DNA of 64,000 nucleotides from Streptomyces roseirectus (GTDB taxonomy: Bacteria > Actinomycetota > Actinomycetes > Streptomycetales > Streptomycetaceae), in assembly GCF_014489635.1 (NCBI RefSeq), contig NZ_CP060828.1, positions 8,916,001-8,980,000 on the forward strand, written 5' to 3'. A program made the translations under genes and the position numbers. The notes beneath the pieces were generated by a model. That model ran no database searches. It was not told where the DNA came from and saw only the letters and a list, made by a program, of their open reading frames with translations. Positions 47,709 to 57,257 of the stretch are shown piece after piece. How positions within the stretch are numbered: the first letter of the stretch is position 1; every line of letters starts with the position of its first letter.

Positions 47709-48227
47709 ATGACCGCATCGGCCCGCCGCAAGAACGTGTACGCGATGGCGGCCCTGCTGGCCGTGACGACGACGGCCGGCCTGACCGGGGCGGATCCGGC
47801 CGGGGCGGCCCCTCCTACGGCGGCGAACGTCACGCACGCCGAACCCGCCCAGTGCCCGTACACCGGGAACCATCCCGTCCTCGGACCGGGGACGAGCGTC
47901 AGCCCTCCGGCGCTGCGGCACCTGTACTGCCTGCTGGGGGCGTGGGGGTACGAACTCCCGCCGTTGGACGGGATCTACGGCCCGCGCCTGGCCGCCATCG
48001 TCAGGTCGGAGACATGGGACGCGCTGCACGCGGTGCCCGAGAACTCATGCGTGATACCTCGTCGTCACGGTGCGAGGTCGGACAGAAGGGCGTCCAGGAC
48101 GGTCTCCTCCTCGATGCGCAGGCCGAGTTCGCGGAGGGCCGGTGCGAGGGCCGGGTCCCACGGGGCGTCGGTGGGGGTGCCGGTCAGGGGTGGGGCCAGT
48201 GGGACGGCGGCGGCCGCGGCGCGGTAG
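47709..48227 (+). pseudogene. Secreted peptidoglycan-binding-like protein, C-terminus lost
   Basis: The start is good (ATG with AGGAAGG upstream) and the signal peptide is clear (cleavage near AGAA-PPT, about residue 35). The mature part has QCPYTGNHPVLGPG, LRHLYCLLGAWGYELPPLDGIYGPRLAAIVR and then SETWDALHAVPE. A short version of a PG-binding domain is seen, with the usual FQ-containing middle missing. Beyond about 48050 the frame runs antisense through jetD to a stop at 48227, which is not credible coding. It may still yield a small secreted protein, but I treat it as damaged. Confidence 0.55.
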
Positions 48228-49294
48228 TCGGCGGTGGTGTAGCGCCAGGGGCTCCAGGGGACGTGGCGCAGCAGGGTGCCGGCGATGCGCAGGCCGCCCC
48301 AGTCGAAATCGCCGTGGTAGCGGAGCCGGGATCCCCGGGCGTGGAGGTGGCGCAGCAGGGTGAGGGCGGCGGCTGAGGGCTGGCCCTGGAGGCAGACGAG
48401 GGGTGGGCAGAGGGGGCCGTGGAGGTCGGCGGCGGTCGCGAGGACGGCGGGGTTCTCGCAGACGTGGACGACCGCCGGTGCCGTGCTCGGCGGGGTGCGG
48501 GTGAGCTGGCGCAGGGTCAGGACGGCCGGCTCGCCCGCGTCGGTCGTCCAGTCGAGCGCGGGCGTGCCGCGCAGGCCGAGGGTGAGGACGGTCGAGGAGA
48601 GCGCGTCCCGCAGCAGACCGGCCGACGCCCACGCCTCACGGCGCCACTCGGCACCGGACCCGTCCGGGAAACCGGTGAGGGCACGGACGCCGGAGTGGAC
48701 GAGTGTGGCGAGCGGGGTCCCGTCGTCGAGGGCGTGGGCGTCGCCGAGGAGGTCGGCGGCGAAGGCGGACAGGGACACGGCCGGGACGGCGGGCAGGGCC
48801 CGCAGGACGGTCACGGCGTCGGCGAGGAGGGCCCGCGCCGCCGGCGGGGTGCGCGCGAGGCGGCGGACGAGGCCGTCCCCGCGCAACCGGCCGGCCCAGT
48901 CCGCGAGTTCGGGCGGGAGCGCGGCGAGCGGCGCGTACGCGTCCTGCCAGGCGCTCGCCTCCCGGGCGCGGACGTCGGCGAGGCGGGGGACGGGGCCGGT
49001 GAGGGCGGTCACGGCCGGGGCGAGCCCGCCGGGGCTGATGCCGGAGCGGCGCAGGACGGCGTCCACCGCGTCCAGACGCACGGTCAGCGACCGTCCGGCG
49101 CCCGGGGCCCGGCCCAACAGGCGCTCGGCGGCGGCCCGTTCGGCGGCGGAGGGCGCGGCCAGGGTGACCGGCCCGGTGAGGGGTTCGTCCCGCTCCATGC
49201 GACGGCGTACGCGCTCGACGAGCCAGCCGAGCCCGGGGTCGCCCAGCAGGCGGCCGAGCCGGACGCGGTCGACACCCGGGCCGGGCGCGCTCAC
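48065..49294 (-). CDS. jetD: Wadjet JetD-like nuclease subunit (DUF2399, TIGR02679 type)
   Basis: 409-aa protein with an N-terminal DUF3323-like region and a C-terminal TOPRIM-like domain. The catalytic pattern is Glu280 in VVHVCENPAVL, then an LVCLQGQPSAAA strand-turn, then D329-x-D331 in YHGDFDWGGLRIA. JetD is the Wadjet subunit that cleaves extruded circular DNA. The GTG start overlaps the jetC stop by 4 nt; the longer in-frame extension lies within jetC. It is the last gene of the operon and nearly abuts the convergent damaged gene upstream of 48060. Confidence 0.88.
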   Translation of the reverse strand: MSAPGPGVDRVRLGRLLGDPGLGWLVERVRRRMERDEPLTGPVTLAAPSAAERAAAERLLGRAPGAGRSLTVRLDAVDAVLRRSGISPGGLAPAVTALTGPVPRLADVRAREASAWQDAYAPLAALPPELADWAGRLRGDGLVRRLARTPPAARALLADAVTVLRALPAVPAVSLSAFAADLLGDAHALDDGTPLATLVHSGVRALTGFPDGSGAEWRREAWASAGLLRDALSSTVLTLGLRGTPALDWTTDAGEPAVLTLRQLTRTPPSTAPAVVHVCENPAVLATAADLHGPLCPPLVCLQGQPSAAALTLLRHLHARGSRLRYHGDFDWGGLRIAGTLLRHVPWSPWRYTTADYRAAAAAVPLAPPLTGTPTDAPWDPALAPALRELGLRIEEETVLDALLSDLAP

Positions 49295-52200
49295 GCCCAC
49301 AACCGGTCCTGGCCGGGACCGGCGTCCTCGAAGACCGCCGGCCGGTGCTCCGGTTCGGTGCCGCGCAGGCGCTCGGTCCCGTCCCACTCCCAGCGGGTCA
49401 CCAGGACCGCCGCGATCTCGTCGACGCGGGAGAGCTGGGCGATGGCGATCCCGGGGACCTGCGGATAGCAGGCCCACTCGCGCTCGGACGTCATCACCAC
49501 GTCCAGGTCGAAGGCGTGCAGCAGGCCCAGGCACTTGGCGCGCGAGTCGTCGTCCACGCCCGCGAACGCCTCGTCGAGGGTGACCAGGCGCGGGGCGTCG
49601 GGGGCGGCGGTGGCGTAGTGGGAGGAGGCGGCGGCGAACAGCGGGACGGACATGGCGAGGACGCGTTCCCCGCCGGAGGCCGGTCCGGTGGCCGGGACCC
49701 AGGTGCCGTGCTGGTCGCGCTCGACGCCGAACTCGTGCCAGGCGCGGTAGTCGAGCGCCGCGGTGAGGACGTCCAGCCAGCCGCCCGCCGCGTCGTCGCT
49801 CTGCCGGCGGGCGATCTCGGCCTGAAGGAACTCCCCGACCTCCGCCCGCTCCTCGGGCGCCCACGCGTCCGCCGACTGCCGCAGCCGCTTGCGCGCCTGG
49901 GCAAGACCCGCCGGCGCCTTGCGCGAAGGACGCCACACCAGCCGCAGCCGCATCCCGGTGGACGTGGGCCGCTCCTCCAGCTCGGCGTTCATCGCCGCCA
50001 CCTGCCGCTCGGCCGCCTGGATCAGCTCCTGCAAGGTCCCCGCGACCTCCGTCAGCAGGTGGGTCTCCAGGATCTCGCGTTCGTGCGCGGACAGGATGCG
50101 CGCCAGCTCCGACACCTCCGTGGCGAGCGCCCCGGCCAGTTCGGGAACCGTCCGCCGGCGGCCCTGGTAGACGATGTCGACGACCATGCCGTCCTCCACC
50201 ATGGTCGCGGCGGCGGTGTGGCCGCCGCGCGAGAGGGCGTCCTGGAGCTTCTTGTACTCCTCGCTGAGCCGTTTCTGCACCCGCTCCCAGGCGCCGTCGG
50301 AGTCGTCGGTGGCCGAGAGCCGCGCCTCGACGCTCCGGGCGAGCGCGATCGCCGGGGTCGCCGCCCACGGGCCGCCGTCCAGCGCGGGTACGGCCGTCTC
50401 GGGCAGGGCGACGGCCAGCAGACCGGTGCCCGCGAACCGCTGGAGCGCGGCGACGGCCTCCGCGCGGGAGGCCGCGGCCTCGCGCACGCTGTGCTCCAAC
50501 TGCTCGATACGGCCCTCGGCATGGCCGACACGGCGGCCGGCGGCGGTGTGCTCCTCGCGCGCGCGGCGCTGCTCGCGCTCGCACGTGACCAGCGCCTCGG
50601 CGGTGGCGGCCAGCAGCCGCTCCAGTTCGGCGACGGCGGTGCCGACCGTGGCCCGCAACGTGGTGTGCCGTTCGTCGGCGGCGGTCGCGAGCCGGGCCGA
50701 CTCCTCGGCCCGCAGGGCGAGTTCGGCCACCCGCGCGCCCGCGCGCTCAGCCTCCGCGCGCTCGTCGGCCACGGCCCGCCCGGCGTCGGCGCGCTCACGC
50801 AGCGCGGGCCACAGGGCGGCGAGGACGGCGGTGTAGTCGCCCAACGCCCGGCGCACGGCCGCGAGTTCCGTCCGGTCGGCGGGCAGGTTCACGGCGGCGG
50901 CCGTGTCGGTGAGTTCGACGGCGGCCTCGGCATCGAGGCCGGTCGCCGCCGCGAGTTCCGCAGCGCGTTCGTCCTGGCGTGCGCGGGCCCGGTGAGCGGC
51001 CTCGGCGGCGGCCGACGCCAGCGCGTGCGCGTGCCGCAGGGCGGCGTCGTCGGGGACGGCGGCCAGCTCGGCGTCCAGGGTGCGCCGACGCCGGGCCACC
51101 TCGGCGCGCTCGGCCGCCACCGCGTCCAACTGGCCCGCCAGCGTGCCGAGTTCATCGCGCAGGACGGCGATCCGGGCCCGGCGCGCCTCCTCGCGGGCCC
51201 CCTCACCGACGTACGCGGCGGACGGCTTCGACCAGCTGCCGGTCAGCGCGCCGACACGGAAGCGGCCGTCCACCGCCACCCACGTGTCGCCGAAATCGCC
51301 GGAGCCGAGGCCGATGGCCGCCAGGAGACGGGCCACCGTCCGCTCGCCGACCGCCGCGGCCCGTGGATCACCGTGGTCCACGGCCGGACGCAGCACCTCG
51401 GCGAGGGTGATCCCGGGGAGCGGATCGCCCGGCGACAGCAGCACGTCGTGTCCCTGCGCGCGCAGCGCGGTGCCGTCCGGGCACACCCAGGCGTCCAGCA
51501 GCCCGGACGCCTCCAACGCCGCCTCCAGGCCCGCGCGTTCACCGGCGCCGACCTGGTCGCGGAAGTCGACCAGACGCCACAGCGGCGCCCCGGGAACACC
51601 GTCGCGGACACCGGGAGTACGCGTGCGGGGTGCCGTGGGACCGGGCTGGCCGCCCGCCTCCAGACCGGCCAGCTCGCGCGCGGCCTCGGCGCGCCGGGCG
51701 TCCAGGTCGGACAGCCGCCGGCCGAGGACGGCCGCCTCGTCGGCCAGGTGCGCGGCGCGGGAGCGATGGGCGTCGGCGGTGTGCACGTGCGCGGGGGAGG
51801 GGCCGCGCAGGTGCGTGACCCAGTCCTGGAGGTCGTCAAGGAGGCCCGCCGGGTCGGCGGGCGCCAACTCCGTGCAGACCGCGAGGTGTTCGCGTAGCGC
51901 GGTGAGGAGTTCCCGGCCCGCCTCGGCGGCGGCGGACTCCGCCTCGGCCTGCCGCGCGGCGGTGTGCCCGGCCTCCGTCTGCGCCTCGTCCAGCCGACGG
52001 GCGGCGGCGCGCCGTTCGGCGGCGGCCTCCTCGGCACGCGCCGTCAGCTCCTCGACGTGGTCGAGGGTGCGCTGCCTGCGCGCCACCGACTCCCCGGCCG
52101 CGCGCCGCAGTTCGGGCTCCGGCGCGCCCTCGGTGCGCAGGTCACCGTCGAGGCGGGCGGCCGAGGCCGCCTTCCGCGCCTGGCCGAGCGTGTCCGCGAC

Positions 52201-53379
52201 CTGCTCCTCGGCCGCCGTCAGCCGCCGTCCGGCCGTCCCGAAGCGGCCCAGGGCACGGGTGTGCGCCTGGGCGGCCTGCTCCCGGTCCCCCTCGGCGCGG
52301 CGCAGCTCACCGGCCGTACGGCGGGCCTCGGCCGCCGCCTGCTCCAGCTCCCGGGCACTGCGCATCTGCGGACCCTCACGCAGCGCGGCGTCCTGCGCCG
52401 TGAGGCGCGTGGCGCTCTCCTCCAACTCGGCGATCCGCCCGGCGATCAGCTCCCGCTCCTGCTCGGCCTGCGTGCGGTCGGCCTGGGCCTGGGTGAGGTC
52501 GCGGCCCAACTGCTCGTAGCGGGCGTGCTCGTGACGGGGCAGCCGGGCGCGGCGGCGGGCGGCGACCCGGGCGTAACGGCGGTAGTGGTCCAGGAACGCG
52601 GAGGCCGCCCGCTCGGCCTCGGTCGCCGCCCGCAGCTCCTCCTTCTCCTCGTCCAGGGACCGGAACGCCTCGGCCACGTCCGCGATCACCGCCTGGTCCA
52701 TCGGCGGCAGCGCCTCGGTCAGGGCACGCGACAGCGCCGCCTCGTTGGGCCGCTTCGACAACTGCGGCTGGCGCAGCTGCACGAGCAGGTCCACCAGGGC
52801 CGCGTACCGGCGCTCACCCAGCCCGAACAGGGCCTCGTCCACCGCCCGGCGGTACGCCGTGGCCGTGTCGTACACCATGCCGCGCCCGGCGACCGCCTCC
52901 GCGAGCCGGTCGCGCGAGAGCGCGGTGCCGGTGGCGTCGAGCAGGCTGAGGTCAGCGCCGATCCGCTGGTCGGTGACGGCGTACCAGTGGCGGGCGATAC
53001 CGCGCCCCTCCACCGCCTTCAGACCGCAGGCAAGCGTGAGGAAGTGGTCGCGTCCGTCGGCCTCGTCGCGGCGGCCGAACTCGATCCAGGTGTAGCCGAG
53101 CCGTTCGGAGTGCGGATGCTGCCCGCCCAGCAGCAGGTTCCACTCCATGCGCTTGCCCGGGTCCGCGTCCGGCTCCACCCGCCGCGCGGACAGGTCACCG
53201 TCCAGCAGGAACGGCAGGGTCAGCGCGAGGACCTTCGACTTGCCGGTGCCGTTGTTGCCCCGCAGCAGCAGCCTGCCGTCGCGGAACCAGAACTCCTCGG
53301 TGTCGTAGTAGAAGAGGTCGACCAGTCCGATGCGCAGCGGACGCCACCGGCCGGGCGCGGGAGGGGGCAGGACGGTCAC
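49291..53379 (-). CDS. jetC: Wadjet JetC-like SMC/MukB-type ATPase (TIGR02680 type)
   Basis: 1362-aa SMC-like motor. Walker A GNNGTGKS is at residues 41-48, near the N-terminus as in MukB/SbcC. A very long Ala/Glu/Arg-rich coiled coil (about 230-560 and 720-1120) flanks a hinge-like middle. The ABC signature SGGERVLAMS begins near 1235 and Walker B LVTLDEAF follows near 1265-1272. In Wadjet, JetC dimers extrude DNA loops to detect small circular DNA. GTG start, 4-nt overlaps with jetB and jetD. The coiled-coil arms are read from composition, not from a prediction program. Confidence 0.92.
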   Translation of the reverse strand: MTVLPPPAPGRWRPLRIGLVDLFYYDTEEFWFRDGRLLLRGNNGTGKSKVLALTLPFLLDGDLSARRVEPDADPGKRMEWNLLLGGQHPHSERLGYTWIEFGRRDEADGRDHFLTLACGLKAVEGRGIARHWYAVTDQRIGADLSLLDATGTALSRDRLAEAVAGRGMVYDTATAYRRAVDEALFGLGERRYAALVDLLVQLRQPQLSKRPNEAALSRALTEALPPMDQAVIADVAEAFRSLDEEKEELRAATEAERAASAFLDHYRRYARVAARRRARLPRHEHARYEQLGRDLTQAQADRTQAEQERELIAGRIAELEESATRLTAQDAALREGPQMRSARELEQAAAEARRTAGELRRAEGDREQAAQAHTRALGRFGTAGRRLTAAEEQVADTLGQARKAASAARLDGDLRTEGAPEPELRRAAGESVARRQRTLDHVEELTARAEEAAAERRAAARRLDEAQTEAGHTAARQAEAESAAAEAGRELLTALREHLAVCTELAPADPAGLLDDLQDWVTHLRGPSPAHVHTADAHRSRAAHLADEAAVLGRRLSDLDARRAEAARELAGLEAGGQPGPTAPRTRTPGVRDGVPGAPLWRLVDFRDQVGAGERAGLEAALEASGLLDAWVCPDGTALRAQGHDVLLSPGDPLPGITLAEVLRPAVDHGDPRAAAVGERTVARLLAAIGLGSGDFGDTWVAVDGRFRVGALTGSWSKPSAAYVGEGAREEARRARIAVLRDELGTLAGQLDAVAAERAEVARRRRTLDAELAAVPDDAALRHAHALASAAAEAAHRARARQDERAAELAAATGLDAEAAVELTDTAAAVNLPADRTELAAVRRALGDYTAVLAALWPALRERADAGRAVADERAEAERAGARVAELALRAEESARLATAADERHTTLRATVGTAVAELERLLAATAEALVTCEREQRRAREEHTAAGRRVGHAEGRIEQLEHSVREAAASRAEAVAALQRFAGTGLLAVALPETAVPALDGGPWAATPAIALARSVEARLSATDDSDGAWERVQKRLSEEYKKLQDALSRGGHTAAATMVEDGMVVDIVYQGRRRTVPELAGALATEVSELARILSAHEREILETHLLTEVAGTLQELIQAAERQVAAMNAELEERPTSTGMRLRLVWRPSRKAPAGLAQARKRLRQSADAWAPEERAEVGEFLQAEIARRQSDDAAGGWLDVLTAALDYRAWHEFGVERDQHGTWVPATGPASGGERVLAMSVPLFAAASSHYATAAPDAPRLVTLDEAFAGVDDDSRAKCLGLLHAFDLDVVMTSEREWACYPQVPGIAIAQLSRVDEIAAVLVTRWEWDGTERLRGTEPEHRPAVFEDAGPGQDRLWA

Positions 53380-54590
53380 TGCTGCTGCGCCTTTCGCGGA
53401 GATTCCTTGACGACGGTCTCGCCGACCGCGTACCGGGCCAGCGCCGGCAGCGGGGCGACGCCCCCGGGGACGACGGCGACCAGACCGAGCGCGGTCAGCT
53501 TGGCCAGCGCCAGCTCGACCAACTCGCCCTCGGCTCCCGGCTGCCGGGCGTTCTTGGACCAGAACCCGCCGTGCTCCACGGCCAGTTCCCGCACCCGGGA
53601 CTCCAACTCCTCGCGGCTCACGGTGCTGTCGGAGGCGGCGAGGTGTTCGGCGAGCAGCAGCGTGACGTGACCGTGCGTGCCCTGCTCGGGCATCCGGACG
53701 TCGGTCAGGTCGTCCATCGGGTCGACCATGGCGATCCCCTCGGCCCGCACCTCCGCGACCAGCCCGGTCAGTTCGGTGATCCGGGCGGCGATGAAGGCCC
53801 GCTGCCGGGTCAGGTAGGCCAGCTCCTCGTCGGTGAGTTCGGCGTAGTACAGCACCGGATCGTCCAGCAGACGCCGGGTCAGCCGCTGGCGGATGGCGCG
53901 GAAGCGCAGTTCGTCGCTGTCCAGGGCGCTCTCGGCGGTCAGTTCGGCCAGCCGCTCCTCGAAACCCTCGGCGGTGATCAGGGACGGGCCGCGACGGGCG
54001 GCCAGCAGACCGGCCAGGACGCGGCGCCGCACGTCGTAGAGGACGTCGCCGGCCCCGCTGACGTAGGCGTCCTCGTCGCCGGCCACCCGCCGCAGCACCC
54101 CGTGGCGCAGGAGGAGGCGGACCACCGCCGCCAGATCGAGGCGTTCGTCGCGCCGCTCCAGCGTGAACGCGATACCGGCGGCGGCGAGATGGGGATCGGC
54201 GGCGTCCAGGACCACCTGCTCGGCGAGCCGGCCGAGCGCGATCTGCGCCTCACCCCGCTCCAGCGCGGCCAGCGCCAGGCACAGCAGCACATAGCGGCGC
54301 CGGGTGAAGGGGACGCGGGCACGGGACGCCTCGCGCGCCGGATGCGTGGCGTCGGCCAGGGTGCCGGGCGTCCGGCCCAGCCGGGCCGCCTCCGCGTCCA
54401 CCCGCAGCGGCCAGCCGGTGTTGCGGTCGAACCAGTCGCGCAGGTCACCGGCGTGCCGGCGCACCAGCCGGAACTCGTCCGCCTGCGGACCGTCCGCGAG
54501 CAGCAGCGGCTCCTTCAGCAGGGCGCGGGCGGCCTTGTGGAACTCGGCGGTGCGCCGGCCCTCCAGCACCTCGCCCAGCGACGCGGTCAT
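53376..54590 (-). CDS. jetB: Wadjet JetB-like subunit (DUF2398, TIGR02678 type)
   Basis: 404-aa protein of the TIGR02678 family, the MukE-like subunit of this Wadjet type. Recognisable stretches are FRLVRRHAGDLRDWFDRNTGWPLRV, RRYVLLCLALAALERGEAQI, and LRHGVLRRVAGDEDAYV followed by DVLYDVRRRVLAGLL. Composition suggests winged-helix folds. The ATG overlaps the jetA stop by 4 nt and its stop overlaps jetC, so the four subunits are translationally coupled. Confidence 0.9.
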   Translation of the reverse strand: MTASLGEVLEGRRTAEFHKAARALLKEPLLLADGPQADEFRLVRRHAGDLRDWFDRNTGWPLRVDAEAARLGRTPGTLADATHPAREASRARVPFTRRRYVLLCLALAALERGEAQIALGRLAEQVVLDAADPHLAAAGIAFTLERRDERLDLAAVVRLLLRHGVLRRVAGDEDAYVSGAGDVLYDVRRRVLAGLLAARRGPSLITAEGFEERLAELTAESALDSDELRFRAIRQRLTRRLLDDPVLYYAELTDEELAYLTRQRAFIAARITELTGLVAEVRAEGIAMVDPMDDLTDVRMPEQGTHGHVTLLLAEHLAASDSTVSREELESRVRELAVEHGGFWSKNARQPGAEGELVELALAKLTALGLVAVVPGGVAPLPALARYAVGETVVKESPRKAQQQ

Positions 54591-56134
54591 CGCCGGCCTT
54601 CCGCGGGGGTGATCTCGACGGTGTGGTCGGGGCCGCGGAAGACACCGCCGGGGGTGCGGATCTCGGCCGTCGTCCCGTCGGACAGGGCGGTGAGCCGGAT
54701 CTCCATCGTGCCGTCGTTGCTGGTCGCGGTGGTCGTCCTCGTGTCGGGCCGCCAGGTGGCGAGGGCGTCGCCGAGCAGTTGGAGGAAGAGGCGGAAGGCG
54801 AGCGGGTCCAGTTCGCCGAGCGCGGACAGCCGGGTCGTGCCGCCGGTCGCGAGGCGGGCTCGGGCCGCCGCTATCTCCTCCGTCTGGCGCGCGGCGATCT
54901 CGGCGAGGTGGCGCCGCTGCGCGGAACGGTCCTGCACCCGGCGGGCCTTGCCGCGCCGCTCGTAGCTGCCGGTGCGGCGCAACTGGGGGCTGATCCGCAG
55001 CGGTTCGGCGCCGGCCCAGGAGGTGGACGCGGGCACCGGGCGGGCCGTGCGCCCATCGAGGGTGGCGGCGTCGACGGTGAGGTGACGCGCCGGGTACAGC
55101 CCGAACGCCGCCCGCCACAGACGGTGGCGCGCCGCGTCGTCGGGGGCCTCGGCGAACCAGCGGGCCAGGGCGCGGAAGTCCGCCGAGCGGTCCGAACGTC
55201 CGGCCCGCCGCTCGTTCAACTGCCGGACCACCGCCAGGAGTTGCGGGATCGCCCCGAGGGCGCGGCCCCGCAGCAGCCTCGCCTGCGACTCGCGGCCGTC
55301 CGCCGACACGAACCAGGCGGCGAGCCCCGACCACTTCGCCGTCCACCGCTCGTACGCCCGCGCCTCGGCGCTGTCGGCCTCGTCCGGAGCGGCGTCGGCC
55401 GCCTCCCGGGCCGCCGCGAGACGCAGCAGCGCGCCGACCCGGTCGTCGTCCTCCAACTCGCCGATGAGCGCCGCGATCCGCCCGCCCAAGGTGATCAGGT
55501 CCTGGATGAACCGCTCCAGGTACTGGATCAGCCGGTCCTTGTAGGCGAGGAACACCTCGATGTCCACGTCGTGCAGGTCGATCGTGCGCTGGAGGGACCC
55601 CATGAACGCGCGCGCGTTCTCCGCCAGTGCCTCGAAGCGGGCGGTCAGCGTGGACAGCGCCAGGTGCGCCTTCGCCGCGTCCGGCTCCTCGGCGATCACC
55701 ACGAGGGTTTTGAGCTGCGTGACGATGTCGTGCAGGGCCACCGCCTGGAGCGCGCCGCGCCGCCCCAGCGCCTCGTCGTACACCGACAGCGCCTGCTCCG
55801 CCGCCTCCCCGGCCCGGGTGAGCTGGTAGATGAAACGCTTGCGGTAGAAGTCCTCCACCGCCGTGACCCGTGACGTGTCCGGATCCGCCCGCAGGTTCCC
55901 CCATCCGACCAGGCGGTCGAGGGCGGTGGCCACGGCGTCCGGGTCGGCCGGGCGGTGCTCCGGCGCCAGCGCCGCATACACGTCCTCCGGCCGCAGGTGC
56001 ACCGCGAAGCGCTCCTTGGCCACGAGGAACGCGCTCATCACCCGGCGGTAGAGGGGGGCGTTGGGCGCGGTGAGGTGGGCGAAAGGGGCGTATCCGGTTG
56101 CGGTGCGCGGGGGTTCGGGAGGCGTCGACGTCAT
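54587..56134 (-). CDS. jetA: Wadjet JetA-like subunit (DUF2397, TIGR02677 type)
   Basis: 515-aa protein of the TIGR02677 family, the MukF-like kleisin subunit. Family features are the N-terminal FAHLTAPNAPLYRRVMSAFLVAKERFAVHLRPEDVY, a helical middle with DIEVFLAYKDRLIQYLERFIQDLI, and a C-terminal Arg-rich helical region (RRVQDRSAQRRHLAEIAARQ). It is the first gene of the operon, with a GGGAG Shine-Dalgarno upstream. The 129-nt spacer before it carries an AT-richer ACAATATGACC stretch that could include the promoter. Confidence 0.9.
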   Translation of the reverse strand: MTSTPPEPPRTATGYAPFAHLTAPNAPLYRRVMSAFLVAKERFAVHLRPEDVYAALAPEHRPADPDAVATALDRLVGWGNLRADPDTSRVTAVEDFYRKRFIYQLTRAGEAAEQALSVYDEALGRRGALQAVALHDIVTQLKTLVVIAEEPDAAKAHLALSTLTARFEALAENARAFMGSLQRTIDLHDVDIEVFLAYKDRLIQYLERFIQDLITLGGRIAALIGELEDDDRVGALLRLAAAREAADAAPDEADSAEARAYERWTAKWSGLAAWFVSADGRESQARLLRGRALGAIPQLLAVVRQLNERRAGRSDRSADFRALARWFAEAPDDAARHRLWRAAFGLYPARHLTVDAATLDGRTARPVPASTSWAGAEPLRISPQLRRTGSYERRGKARRVQDRSAQRRHLAEIAARQTEEIAAARARLATGGTTRLSALGELDPLAFRLFLQLLGDALATWRPDTRTTTATSNDGTMEIRLTALSDGTTAEIRTPGGVFRGPDHTVEITPAEGRR

Positions 56135-56263
56135 CGTCCGTGCATTCTCCCTTACGCGTTCACCGGTCCCGTAGCTGTGGTCATATTGTCACTCACGGCG
56201 ATCTGGGGTCCGGCTCGTGCTGGGGGGAGTTGAGGCGGCCACCGCGCCGGTCCCCGTCCCCGC

Positions 56264-57238
56264 TCAGTACTGACGGTCGGCTGCTGACGTGGCCAGTTCG
56301 GCGAGCCGGGTGGAGCGGGGCAGGCCGGTGAGCTCGGCGCGTGCCTGTTCGGCGCAGGTGGATGCCATCCGGGCCGCCTTGGCGAGAGCGCCGGTCCGGG
56401 TCAGCACGGCGAGGATGTCCCGGTGCGCGGTGACGGGGTCGGTGCCGCCGTGGAACAGGGCGGTGAGGCGGTCGCGGTCGGTTTCGTCGGCGGCCTCGTA
56501 GGCGAGCAGGACGGGCAGGGTGGGCTGGAGGTTGGCGACGTCGCTGATGGCCGTCTTGCCGGTGATCCGGTCCTCGGCGGTGTAGGGGAGCAGGTCGTCA
56601 CGGATCTGGAAGGCCATGCCGAGCTGTTCTCCGTACCGGCGCAGGGCCTGGTGCTGCCGCGGGGGCGCTCCGGCGAGGATCGCCCCGGCCTGGCAGGCGG
56701 CGCCGGTCAGCGCGGCGGTCTTGGCCCGCATGACGTCCAGGACGGTCGGTACTCCGCAGGTCAGGTCGCCGCGGATCTCGGTCTCGCGCATGAGGCCCTG
56801 GCACATGTGCCGCAGGGCGTCGACGGTGACGCGCGCCGCGTGCAGTACGGGCTCGGCGGGTCCGCAGGAGAGGAGGGCCGCGAGTCCGGCCATCGACAGT
56901 CCGTCGCCCGCCACCAGGGCTTCGGCCAGGCCGTACTGTTCGATGGTGGAGGCGCGCCCGCGACGCACCGGGTCCTGGTCGATGATGTCGTCGTGGACGA
57001 GGCTGGCGACATGGAGGCATTCGATGCCGGCGGCGAAGGCCAGCACCTGGTCGGCGGTGCCGCCGACGGATTCGGCCGACTCCATGCACAGGACGGGGCG
57101 CAGGAGCTTGCCCGTCGGGAACAGCGCGTCCAGGCAGGCTAACTCCAGCAGGCTGTCCCCGCTGCCCACCCGGCGCAGCAACTCGGCTTCCAGGAGCGGG
57201 ATGTGTGTGCCGTCGGCTGAGGTCACGGCTACGGACAT
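56264..57238 (-). CDS. Polyprenyl diphosphate synthetase
   Basis: 324-aa trans-isoprenyl diphosphate synthase. The first aspartate-rich motif is intact (HDDIIDQDPVRRGRAS); the second reads FQIRDDLLPYT, where the family more often has DDxxD, so the third acidic residue is missing. GKLLRPVL near the N-terminus is the usual substrate-binding lysine/arginine region. Product chain length (FPP, GGPP or longer) cannot be told by eye. The start at MSVAV is supported by AAAGGA upstream; the longer frame overlaps the next gene upstream. It ends the terpenoid gene set and probably feeds the synthase encoded 20 nt before it. Confidence 0.9.
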   Translation of the reverse strand: MSVAVTSADGTHIPLLEAELLRRVGSGDSLLELACLDALFPTGKLLRPVLCMESAESVGGTADQVLAFAAGIECLHVASLVHDDIIDQDPVRRGRASTIEQYGLAEALVAGDGLSMAGLAALLSCGPAEPVLHAARVTVDALRHMCQGLMRETEIRGDLTCGVPTVLDVMRAKTAALTGAACQAGAILAGAPPRQHQALRRYGEQLGMAFQIRDDLLPYTAEDRITGKTAISDVANLQPTLPVLLAYEAADETDRDRLTALFHGGTDPVTAHRDILAVLTRTGALAKAARMASTCAEQARAELTGLPRSTRLAELATSAADRQY

Positions 57239-57257
57239 GACGGGTTCCTTTCGATGG

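Noticed and set aside
48056..48227. C-terminal extension of the secreted protein gene at 47709
   Set aside because: It runs antisense through the 3' end of jetD and has Arg/Ser/Gly-rich shadow composition.
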